NCBI GenBank assembly: GCA_937897535.1
Contig: CALCQB010000179.1
Span: 1-18,329, forward strand
Direction: 5' to 3'
Source: an uncultured Novosphingobium sp.
GTDB taxonomy: Bacteria > Pseudomonadota > Alphaproteobacteria > Sphingomonadales > Sphingomonadaceae
Length of the DNA stretch: 18,329 nucleotides
Shown here piece after piece: positions 1 through 6,615 of this stretch. Below the pieces are notes generated by a model. The model searched no databases and had not been told where the DNA came from. It was given only the letters and a program-made list of their open reading frames with translations. Positions within the stretch are counted from its first letter, which is position 1. Every line of letters begins with the position of its first letter. Position numbers and translations under genes: made by a program.

Positions 1-1
1 C

Positions 2-673
2 CCCGAGGCGCTGGTTGAATCTGCGCTCGATCACATCAAGCTGCTGCAGGACCACGATTTCCACGAATACAAGGTCGCGGTGAAGGCCAGCGACGTGTTC
101 CTCGCGGTCGCGGCCTACATGGGCCTCGCCGAAGCGGTCGATTGCCCGCTGCACCTGGGGATCACCGAGGCCGGCGGGCTGATCGGCGGAACGGTCAAGT
201 CGAGCATCGGGATGGGCAACCTGCTGTGGGCCGGGATCGGTGACACGATCCGGGTCAGCCTCTCGGCCGAGCCGGAAGAGGAAGTGCGGGTCGGCTACGA
301 AATCCTCAAGTCGCTCGGCCTGCGAACCCGCGGCGTGCGGGTGGTATCCTGCCCCAGCTGCGCCCGGCAAGGCTTCGACGTGATCCGCACGGTCGAGAAG
401 CTGGAAGTTGCGCTGGGCCACATCAAGACCCCGATGTCGGTCTCGGTGCTCGGCTGCGTGGTCAACGGCCCCGGCGAGGCGCGGGAGACCGATATCGGCA
501 TCACCGGCGGCGGCAACGGCAAGCACATGGTCTATCTTTCGGGGGTGACCGACCACCACGTCCAGGATGCCGAGATGATCGCCCATATCGTCGAGCTGGT
601 CGAAGCCAAGGCCGCCGAAATCGAGGCCGGGCACTCGGTGAGCATGGATGTGACCCACGGAAAAGCGGCCTAA
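2..673 (+). CDS. ispG: 4-hydroxy-3-methylbut-2-enyl diphosphate synthase (IspG), 3' part only
   Basis: The reading frame is open from the left edge, so the N-terminal TIM-barrel portion lies outside the window. IspG converts 2-C-methyl-D-erythritol 2,4-cyclodiphosphate to HMBPP in the MEP isoprenoid pathway, in the cytoplasm, using a [4Fe-4S] cluster. The three cluster cysteines are visible: CPSC (codons at 350 and 359) and LGCVVNGPGEA (Cys codon at 455, with the conserved Glu of the NGPGE motif following). The segments ITEAGG and KSSIGMGNLLWAGIGDTIRVS are also typical of the family. The C-terminal tail after ITGGGNGKHMVY is of normal length. A protease gene follows after 38 nt with no obvious Shine-Dalgarno, so co-transcription is possible but not shown. 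Confidence 0.97.
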   Translation, partial: PEALVESALDHIKLLQDHDFHEYKVAVKASDVFLAVAAYMGLAEAVDCPLHLGITEAGGLIGGTVKSSIGMGNLLWAGIGDTIRVSLSAEPEEEVRVGYEILKSLGLRTRGVRVVSCPSCARQGFDVIRTVEKLEVALGHIKTPMSVSVLGCVVNGPGEARETDIGITGGGNGKHMVYLSGVTDHHVQDAEMIAHIVELVEAKAAEIEAGHSVSMDVTHGKAA

Positions 674-711
674 GCAAACGGTAATACCTTCGCGCTAGGC
701 TGCGCGGCGCT

Positions 712-1215
712 ATGAACCGTGTTCCGATCATCGCCTTGTCCGCTGTCGGCATCATGAGCATTGCCGCCGCTTTCCTCGCGCCGACGCCGAGCGAGGCCCC
801 CAAGGCCCCGGTCGCCAAGGCCAAGCCGGCCGGGGCCGAGGATGACCGGGTCCTGACCCTCAACCGCGACGGATCGGGCCAGTTCACCCTGCGCGCCACG
901 GTCAACGGCAGCAACGAGGTGGAATTCCTGGTCGATACCGGGGCCGACATGCTCGCGCTGACCGTCGAAGAGGCTGAGGCGATGGGGATCATGCCTTCGG
1001 ACGAGGATTTCCAGCCGTCTATGCAGACCGCGTCGGGGGTCGGCTATGGCGCGCCGGTGACGCTCGACGAGGTCGAGATCGCCGGCCAGCGGCTGCACGA
1101 TGTCGATGCGGTGGTGGTCAAGGATCTGGCCACCAACCTGCTCGGCCAGTCGGTGCTGCGCGAACTCGGCTCGGTCGAGCTCAAGGGCGACAAGATGGTG
1201 ATCAAACCGAAGTGA
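712..1215 (+). CDS. Retropepsin-like aspartic protease, membrane anchored (TIGR02281-type)
   Basis: This 167-residue protein has an N-terminal hydrophobic segment (about residues 4-22, ending before a Pro/Ala/Lys-rich linker) that should act as a signal anchor placing the protein in the periplasm. The single protease half-domain carries the motif VDTGAD, with the catalytic Asp at residue 75, and a downstream hydrophobic LLGQSVLREL segment that matches the flap-distal part of clan AA proteases. Like retroviral proteases, such proteins carry one DTG per chain and are expected to act as dimers. The substrate is unknown. No strong ribosome-binding site is visible ahead of the ATG. The family is common in alphaproteobacteria. 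The fold assignment is strong; the biological role is not known. Confidence 0.85.
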   Translation: MNRVPIIALSAVGIMSIAAAFLAPTPSEAPKAPVAKAKPAGAEDDRVLTLNRDGSGQFTLRATVNGSNEVEFLVDTGADMLALTVEEAEAMGIMPSDEDFQPSMQTASGVGYGAPVTLDEVEIAGQRLHDVDAVVVKDLATNLLGQSVLRELGSVELKGDKMVIKPK

Positions 1216-1246
1216 CGCCATCGGCAAGCTCGGCTAGGGGCAGGCC

Positions 1247-1744
1247 ATGACACTTTCGATCCGCCCCGCCACGCCGTCCGACCTGTCGCTGATTGCCCAA
1301 TTGATCCGCGATCTTGCCGCCTACGAACGCCTCGCCGACGAAGTCCGCTTCGATCCGGCGGTGCTGGGCGCCAAGCTGTTCGGCCCGCGCCCCTATGCCG
1401 AAGTCGTGATCGGCGAAGTCGACGGCGCGCCCCAGGGCTTTGCGCTGTTTTTCCATAACTTCTCGACCTTCGAGGGCCGCCCGGGGATCTATCTGGAAGA
1501 CCTGTTCGTCCGGCCCGAAGCGCGCGGTTCAGGACTGGGCAAGGCGCTGCTGGCGCACCTCGCGGCTCTGGCGGTCGAGCGCGACTGCGCGCGACTCGAA
1601 TGGTCGGTGCTCGACTGGAACGAACCGGCGATCGGATTCTACCAAAAGCTGGGCGCGCGGCTGATGGGCGACTGGACCGGGATGCGGCTGGACGGCGCCG
1701 CGCTGTCTCAACTCGGCGCAGCCCCGCGCGTTTCCGCCGATTAG
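1247..1744 (+). CDS. GNAT-family N-acetyltransferase (diamine acetyltransferase-like)
   Basis: This 165-residue protein spans a whole GNAT fold. The acetyl-CoA pyrophosphate-binding loop is RGSGLGKA (about residues 93-100), preceded by the beta-4 strand IYLEDLFVRPEARG and followed by WNEPAIGFYQKLGA, both characteristic of the spermidine/spermine N1-acetyltransferase-like branch. FALFFHNFSTFEGRPG is also typical of that branch. It would transfer acetyl from acetyl-CoA to a small amine; the substrate cannot be read from sequence. The start is supported by AGGGG at 1236-1240, 6 nt before the ATG. It sits 31 nt after the protease gene and may be co-transcribed with it. Confidence 0.88.
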   Translation: MTLSIRPATPSDLSLIAQLIRDLAAYERLADEVRFDPAVLGAKLFGPRPYAEVVIGEVDGAPQGFALFFHNFSTFEGRPGIYLEDLFVRPEARGSGLGKALLAHLAALAVERDCARLEWSVLDWNEPAIGFYQKLGARLMGDWTGMRLDGAALSQLGAAPRVSAD

Positions 1745-1770
1745 AGCTTGCCGATCCGTTAAGGATACGG

Positions 1771-1779
1771 TTATCCACA
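1771..1779 (+). promoter_or_regulatory. Single DnaA-box-like 9-mer
   Basis: TTATCCACA matches the E. coli high-affinity DnaA box consensus exactly. It lies 7 nt before the ATG of the YkuD_2-type gene. I see no second box nearby and no AT-rich unwinding region, so this is not an origin. It could be a DnaA-dependent regulatory site or a chance match. Confidence 0.25.
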
Positions 1780-1786
1780 GGGGATT

Positions 1787-2518
1787 ATGACGGGGGTCAT
1801 GAAACGCCGGGAACTGATTCTGCATGGTTTGGCTACGGGGGCTCTGCTTTCGTTGCCCGGCCGTGCTCTGGCCCGCGTGGTGCAGGACGGCGGGCTAACC
1901 GAGGATTTCGACAAGACCTTCGGCATGGTGACCACGCCGCAGGCCCCGGCCACCGTGCCGGTCGAGCCGCCGCTGCCGACATTCGCCCCGCCCAATCCCG
2001 CCTACGACGCCAAGCTGGTCGGGATCGCCAAGCGCGAACTTGAACGGGCCGGCAACAAGGTCTGGCGCAAGGATCTGGTCGGGATCGCCGATTTCGCCCG
2101 CGCCTCCAGCCTCCCGCGGTTCCACTTCGTCAACATGGAAGCCGGGACGATCCGTTCGTTCCATGTCGCGCACGGCCGGGGTTCGGACCCGAGCCATTCC
2201 GGCTTTCTCCAGCAGTTCTCAGCCATTCCGGGGTCCGAAGCGACCTCGCGCGGGGCCTATTTCACCGCTGAATGGTACAACGGCAAATACGGCACCTCGA
2301 TCCGGCTGGTCGGGATGGACCAGGACAACTTCACCGCGCTCGAACGCGCGATCGTGATGCATCCGGCCGCTTACGCCTCGTCCGAACACATCGCCAAGTT
2401 CGGCAAGCTTGGCCGCAGCGAAGGCTGTTTCGCGATGGGTCCGGAGAATTTCAACGAGGCGCTCTGGCACCTCTCGGGCGGACGCCTGCTTTACGCCGAT
2501 CGCATCGGCGAGCTTTGA
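1787..2518 (+). CDS. Secreted murein L,D-transpeptidase-like protein (YkuD_2 family)
   Basis: The protein is 243 residues from this ATG, or 239 from the in-frame ATG at 1799, which gives a cleaner signal peptide beginning MKRREL. The two arginines followed by a hydrophobic stretch and ALA suggest export, possibly by the Tat route. The mature domain follows a Pro-rich linker (about residues 50-72). It contains SHSGFL, IPGSEATSRGAY, GKYGTSIRLVGMD, RAIVMHPAAYAS (His192) and GKLGRSEGCFAMGPENF (Cys214), which is the His...SxGC signature of this L,D-transpeptidase-fold family. A role in peptidoglycan cross-linking or remodelling is inferred from the family. The next gene starts inside its stop codon region. 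A palindromic repeat and a second, unrelated-type L,D-transpeptidase lie just downstream in the opposite orientation. Confidence 0.87.
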   Translation: MTGVMKRRELILHGLATGALLSLPGRALARVVQDGGLTEDFDKTFGMVTTPQAPATVPVEPPLPTFAPPNPAYDAKLVGIAKRELERAGNKVWRKDLVGIADFARASSLPRFHFVNMEAGTIRSFHVAHGRGSDPSHSGFLQQFSAIPGSEATSRGAYFTAEWYNGKYGTSIRLVGMDQDNFTALERAIVMHPAAYASSEHIAKFGKLGRSEGCFAMGPENFNEALWHLSGGRLLYADRIGEL

Positions 2519-2877
2519 ACCAGCAACAATCCCGCAAAGTCCTGATCGGCGTGCTCGCTCTGGGCGCGGTGCTGCTGTCCGCGCCGTTGCTGTGGCGGGC
2601 CTGGACCACCGGGCACGAGTTGGGCGGCAAGACGGCGGTCTTCGATGCGCCAGCCAAGCGCCCGGTCAGCGATCTGCTCGGCTGCCTGGTCCATCGCCCG
2701 GCCGGCGGGCTCAAGCTCAGCATCATGACCGAGAATCACTTCGCCGACCCGGCCCGCGGGATCGTGGTGCGGATCGAACCGCAGGCGCAAGGCACGCGGA
2801 TCAAGGCCTGGATCGAGGCCGGCGGCACGCTGACCGCTGGCGAGACCGCGCAACTCGCCAGCTGCGCGGCGGGCTGA
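2515..2877 (+). CDS. Small membrane-anchored protein of unknown function, TTG start
   Basis: I do not recognise a family. The frame has no ATG near its beginning. The best start is TTG at 2515, which overlaps the TGA of the upstream L,D-transpeptidase gene (TTGA), an arrangement typical of translational coupling. The product would be 120 residues: a short polar N-terminus (NQQQSRK), one transmembrane segment (about residues 9-27), then a soluble domain of about 90 residues predicted on the periplasmic side. That domain has two cysteines (LGCLVH and ASCAAG near the C-terminus) that could form a disulfide. The regular alternation of polar and hydrophobic residues (GIVVRIEPQ, TRIKAWIEAG) suggests a beta-rich fold. 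The coupling suggests it works with the cell-wall enzyme; that is inference. Confidence 0.65.
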   Translation: MNQQQSRKVLIGVLALGAVLLSAPLLWRAWTTGHELGGKTAVFDAPAKRPVSDLLGCLVHRPAGGLKLSIMTENHFADPARGIVVRIEPQAQGTRIKAWIEAGGTLTAGETAQLASCAAG

Positions 2878-2878
2878 A

Positions 2879-2967
2879 AGCCCTTCCCCAGCGGGGAAGG
2901 GTTGGGATGGGGGTTCGACGCGGGCTTCAGTACCCCCACCCCCAACCCCTCCCCGCTGGGGAGGGGA
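2879..2967. repeat. G/C-rich palindromic intergenic element with nested hairpins
   Basis: Two small hairpins flank a short centre: CCCTTCCCC-AGC-GGGGAAGGG at 2881-2901 and CCCCTCCCC-GCT-GGGGAGGGG at 2946-2966. The two halves are also approximately inverted copies of each other (for example GGGTTGGGATGGGGGT near 2900-2915 against ACCCCCACCCCCAACCCC near 2932-2949), so the whole block can fold into one long hairpin or two short ones. It fills the gap between convergent genes ending at 2877 and 2992. Elements of this kind are common, dispersed intergenic repeats in alphaproteobacteria. Here it could also stop or protect transcripts from both sides, although no T-run follows either stem. Confidence 0.8.
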
Positions 2968-2991
2968 GACCGGTGAGGTCCACGGGAAATC

Positions 2992-4371
2992 CTACAGCGG
3001 GTTATCCAGCTTGATCACCTTTTCGGTGGTCTTGCGCTTGCCGTCCCAGGCCTTGCGCGGGGCGGCGAAGGCGGCGAGCACCGGGGCATCGCGCGCGTAG
3101 AGGTCAGCGAAGGTTCCCATCTTGCCGCCGATGTCGGTCGCCATGGTGAAGTACATGATATAGATCGGGAAAGTCTTGGTCATCGGGACCTTGGTGTACT
3201 GCCCGGACTTGACGATCTCGACCATTTCGTCGGTCGATTTGCCGGCCCCGAGGATCCCCATGGTCATCCCCAGCTCGATCGCCCGCTCGGTCCGCACGCA
3301 GCCGTGGCTGAGCGCGCGATAGGCCTGGCCGAACAGCCCGCGCGACGGGGTATCGTGGATGAAGATCGCGTGCTCGTTGGGCATGTCGAGCTTGACGAAG
3401 CCCAGCGCATTGCGGGCCCCCGGCTGCTGGACCACGGTGAACGTGCCGTCCTTGCCCTTGGTCACCTTGTAGCCTTCGCGCGCCGCCTGGGCCGGATTGC
3501 CATAAAGCCGCGCGCCGAGCCCTTCGCCCTTGACGATCGACTGCGGCACGGTCCAGGTCGGGTTGAAGATCACCCCCTGGACCACTTCGGCCAGCTGCGG
3601 TGTGGCGGTCTTGCCCGGCTTGCCGACGATCGTGCGGTACGAACGGATGATCGAGTTATCGACCGTCAGCCGCAACTGGAATTCGGGCACGTTGGTCAGC
3701 AGGTAGAACTTGCCGAGATCGCGAGGCAGCCAGCGCCAGCGGTCCATGTTGACCCGGATCAGGTTGCGCTTGGTCTTCTCGGCCTTGCCGGTCAGCGCCA
3801 GCGCGCCCTTCAGCGCAGCGTAGTCCGGCGCGGTCGGGGCAAGCCCGGCAAGCGTTCCGGCAACGTCATGGCTGGCCAGCGCCTGGGCCATCAGCGCCGA
3901 AGTCGGGTTCTTGTCGACATCGCTGTCGACCACGAACCACTGCACCCGCGAATCCATCCGGGTCCGGCCATCGCGCATATCCTCGATCAGCCACGAGAAC
4001 GACTTGCTGGCCTGGGCGTCGAGCGCGGCACCCGGCCCGGCGGCGATCGCGGCGCGCAGGGCATCGGGCTGATAGTCGGCCGGGATCAGGCCATCGGCGT
4101 CGATCCCCTCGATCACCCCTAGCAGCGAGCGGGCATCGCTCACACTCCAGGTCAGGGTCGGCTCGTCGACCGGGAGCTGCGCGGCGATGGTCGGCGTCGC
4201 GCTCGGCGTGGCGCTCGGCACGGGCACGGCCGGCTTGGCCACCGGGGCTGGAGCCGGAGTCGGGCTCGGCAGGATGTTTTCCGGCTGCGCGGCCGCCAGG
4301 GCAACCGCCGAGGTCAGCCCAAGGCCCAGTGCGAGGCCCATGCCCAACCGATGTCTGCCCCGCAAAGTCAT
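2992..4371 (-). CDS. L,D-transpeptidase, YcbB/LdtD type, secreted
   Basis: The 459-residue protein starts at the ATG whose first base is 4371; GGAG lies 6 nt upstream on the minus strand. The frame continues upstream to 4503, but that extension has no matching ribosome-binding site and hides the signal peptide. Residues 1-28 form a signal peptide ending ALAAA. A Pro/Ala/Val-rich linker (about 30-62) follows, then a scaffold region with the family-typical RVNMDRWRWLPRDLGKFYLLTNVPEF (about 206-231), then the catalytic YkuD domain. The active site is IFIHDTPS (His339) and SHGCVR (Cys358, Arg360). Such enzymes form 3-3 cross-links between meso-diaminopimelate residues in peptidoglycan or anchor proteins to it, in the periplasm. 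It is separated by 156 nt from the upstream oxidation operon and probably has its own promoter. Confidence 0.93.
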   Translation of the reverse strand: MTLRGRHRLGMGLALGLGLTSAVALAAAQPENILPSPTPAPAPVAKPAVPVPSATPSATPTIAAQLPVDEPTLTWSVSDARSLLGVIEGIDADGLIPADYQPDALRAAIAAGPGAALDAQASKSFSWLIEDMRDGRTRMDSRVQWFVVDSDVDKNPTSALMAQALASHDVAGTLAGLAPTAPDYAALKGALALTGKAEKTKRNLIRVNMDRWRWLPRDLGKFYLLTNVPEFQLRLTVDNSIIRSYRTIVGKPGKTATPQLAEVVQGVIFNPTWTVPQSIVKGEGLGARLYGNPAQAAREGYKVTKGKDGTFTVVQQPGARNALGFVKLDMPNEHAIFIHDTPSRGLFGQAYRALSHGCVRTERAIELGMTMGILGAGKSTDEMVEIVKSGQYTKVPMTKTFPIYIMYFTMATDIGGKMGTFADLYARDAPVLAAFAAPRKAWDGKRKTTEKVIKLDNPL

Positions 4372-4527
4372 CGTCAGCTCCAAGTCCGAATAGCCATTCC
4401 GCGCCAAAACGCGGGTTCGCGAGCAGTATTGCCCGGTTCGCCATTGCGCTTCAAGCTTTGCCCTAGGCTGAATGCACCGCTTTCGCTGGCAGCGATTGGA
4501 CATATTCCACCCGGCCCGGACCCGGGC

Positions 4528-5403
4528 TCAGCCCGAAACTGTGGGGTGCTGTGGCCACCACGGCATTTCGGGCAGGTCGGCCGACACGCTGAGCGGAAAC
4601 TGCGGCGCGCGCTTTTCCAGAAATGCCGCGACGCCCTCGTGGACATCGCCCTTGGCGCCGAGCGCGATGTTGAGCGCCGCATCGACCGAGAGCGCACCGG
4701 CCGGGCCATCCTGCGCGGAAAAGTGCCACAGCATCCGCCGGGTCAGCGCCAGCGCCACCGGCGAGCAGTTCGCGGCGATCTCCAGGGCCAGTTCGCGCGC
4801 GCGGACCTCGACCTGCTCGGCCGGGACCAGTTCGCTGACCAGGCCAGCGGCAAGCGCTTCGGTCGCCGGGACCAGCGCCCCGGTCATGCACCATTTAAGC
4901 GCGGTGGCGAGCCCGACCAGCCGCGGCAGGAACCAGGCCGAGCCGGCCTCGGGCACCAGCCCGCGCCGGGTGAAGACGCAGCCGAACCTGGCAGTGTCCG
5001 CCGCGATCCGGATGTCGCACGGCAGGGTCAGGGTCAGCCCGACCCCGGCGGCGGACCCGTTGTAGGCGACCAGCAGCGGCTTCGTGCTGTTCATCATCGC
5101 CGCGATGAAATCCGAATCTTCGCGGGCCCCGCTGCGGCTGCCGAAGTTCTTCGCGCCCGCGCCGCTCTCCGTATCGAAGGCCCCGGCCCCGGCCGATACG
5201 TCGGCCCCGGCGCAGAACACCCGGCCGGTCCCGGTCAGCACCACCACCCGCACGCTGTCGTCGCCATCGGCCTGCCCGATCGCCCGGACCAGTTCCGCCC
5301 CCATCTGGCTGGTATAGGCGTTGAGCACTTCGGGCCGGTTGAGCCGGACCCACAGGATCGGCCCTTCCGGTTCGACCAGCAGGGTTTCGAACGGCTGGCT
5401 CAC
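4528..5403 (-). CDS. Crotonase-fold enoyl-CoA hydratase/isomerase family protein
   Basis: The protein has 291 residues. It starts with GTG at 5403, overlapping the P450 stop by 4 nt (GTGA), which points to translational coupling. The crotonase oxyanion-hole segments are present: FCAGADVS (about 63-70) and NGSAAGVG (about 115-122). The two glutamates of classical enoyl-CoA hydratases are absent: by alignment to rat hydratase E144 and E164 the residues here are Thr124 and Phe144. Instead, LVPEAGSAWFLPR carries Glu152 where delta3-delta2-enoyl-CoA isomerases and PaaG-like enzymes keep their single catalytic acid. I therefore favour isomerase-like chemistry on an acyl-CoA over hydration. The operon context (flavin monooxygenase, P450) suggests a role in degrading the oxidised product after CoA activation. 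A CoA ligase is not in this window. Confidence 0.88.
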   Translation of the reverse strand: MSQPFETLLVEPEGPILWVRLNRPEVLNAYTSQMGAELVRAIGQADGDDSVRVVVLTGTGRVFCAGADVSAGAGAFDTESGAGAKNFGSRSGAREDSDFIAAMMNSTKPLLVAYNGSAAGVGLTLTLPCDIRIAADTARFGCVFTRRGLVPEAGSAWFLPRLVGLATALKWCMTGALVPATEALAAGLVSELVPAEQVEVRARELALEIAANCSPVALALTRRMLWHFSAQDGPAGALSVDAALNIALGAKGDVHEGVAAFLEKRAPQFPLSVSADLPEMPWWPQHPTVSG

Positions 5404-6614
5404 GCCTGTTCGATCTTGACCGGCATCGCGGTGAAGCCGTGCAGGAACGGGCTGGCGAGCCGCTCGGGCGCGCCTTGCGGAACGATCCGGATGTTGCGGC
5501 TGGCGATCTCGCCGATCAAGGTCGCGAGCTGGTCCTCGGCCAGCTTGGCCCCGACGCAGCGGTGAATCCCATGGCCAAAGCCGAGGTGCCGCCGGGCGTT
5601 GGGCCGGGCCACGTCAAACTGCTCGGCATCGGGGAAAACCCGCTCGTCGCGGTTGGCGCTGATGTACCACATCACGATCTTCTCGCCCTTGCGGATCGTC
5701 TGCCCGCCCAGTTCGGTATCCTCTAGCGCGGTCCGGCGCATGTGGGTAACGGGGCTTTGCCAGCGGACGATTTCCTGCGCGGCGTTGGGGATCAGCGAAG
5801 GATCGGCGCGGAGCCGCTCGAGCTGTTCGGGGTACTTGTCGAAGGCCTCGACCAGGCCCGACATCGAATTGCGGGTGGTGTCGTTGCCGCCAACGATCAG
5901 CAGCGCGATATTGGCGATCCGCTCCATCGGCTCGAGGTGGCCCATCGCTTCGGAATGAACCATCCGGCTGAGCAGGTCGTCGGTCGCGGGCTTGGTCCGG
6001 CGGTCTTCGAGCTCGCGGTCGAACCGGGCGAGCATTTCGCCCATCTGGACCAGGAATTCGGCGCGGTACTCGTCGTTGAGGTTATCCGCCGAAACCCCGC
6101 TGGCCCAGTCCGACCAGCGCTTGATATCGCGCCATTCGGCGTAGGGCATGTCGAACAGGATGCACAGCATCCCCAGCGTCTGCGGGATCGAGACCCGCTC
6201 GACCCAGTCGAAGGTCTCGCCCACCGGCAGGCCGTCGATCAGTTCCCTGGTCAAGGCTTTGACCTTGGCGTCCAGCTTCAGCATCTGGCTGGGCGAAAAG
6301 GCCGGGGCGATCACCCGGCGCTGGGCGGTGTGGATCGGCTGGTCCTGGGCGATGAAGTTGGGAAAGCCCTCGCCGTTGACCGCCTCGGCGATGGTGATGT
6401 TGCCCAGGTCCCAGCGCGACGAGAACACATTGTGCCGCAGCTCGACCTCGGACACCAGGTCATGCGTCACCGCCGACCAATACGAGCCGAACGGGCTTTC
6501 CTCGCGCCATGATAGCGGCATTTCGGCGCGGAGCTGCGCGAACGGCTCGCGCCAGGTATCCTCGACATAAAGCGCGTTCTGGCTGACATCGACGGGGTTG
6601 AGCGGGCGGGTCAT
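5400..6614 (-). CDS. Cytochrome P450, CYP153-like
   Basis: The 404-residue protein is read from the ATG at 6614, which has GAGGAAG about 6 nt upstream and follows the stop of the flavin monooxygenase by a single base. A TTG at 6629 is possible but less likely. It is a soluble bacterial P450 with every hallmark: I-helix VGGNDTT (about 241-247), ExxR in QEIVRW (Glu281, Arg284) and heme loop LGFGHGIHRCVGAKLAE with the thiolate Cys353. The N-terminal WSAVTHDLVSEV and NITIAEAVNG, and the later HMRRTALEDTELGGQTIRKG and VMWYISANRDE, resemble CYP153 terminal alkane hydroxylases, but I cannot fix the subfamily without alignment. It needs electrons from a ferredoxin and ferredoxin reductase; neither is in the window. 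Likely reaction: hydroxylation of a hydrophobic substrate such as an alkyl chain or terpenoid. Confidence 0.94.
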   Translation of the reverse strand: MTRPLNPVDVSQNALYVEDTWREPFAQLRAEMPLSWREESPFGSYWSAVTHDLVSEVELRHNVFSSRWDLGNITIAEAVNGEGFPNFIAQDQPIHTAQRRVIAPAFSPSQMLKLDAKVKALTRELIDGLPVGETFDWVERVSIPQTLGMLCILFDMPYAEWRDIKRWSDWASGVSADNLNDEYRAEFLVQMGEMLARFDRELEDRRTKPATDDLLSRMVHSEAMGHLEPMERIANIALLIVGGNDTTRNSMSGLVEAFDKYPEQLERLRADPSLIPNAAQEIVRWQSPVTHMRRTALEDTELGGQTIRKGEKIVMWYISANRDERVFPDAEQFDVARPNARRHLGFGHGIHRCVGAKLAEDQLATLIGEIASRNIRIVPQGAPERLASPFLHGFTAMPVKIEQA

Positions 6615-6615
6615 G

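Noticed and set aside
1771..1779. Replication origin suggested by the DnaA box.
   Set aside because: Only one box is present, with no AT-rich region and no dnaA, parAB or similar genes nearby.
4351..5565. A 404-codon plus-strand open frame opposite the crotonase gene.
   Set aside because: Same reasoning: composition-driven shadow with Arg/Gly/Pro-rich translation; the minus-strand gene has family motifs.
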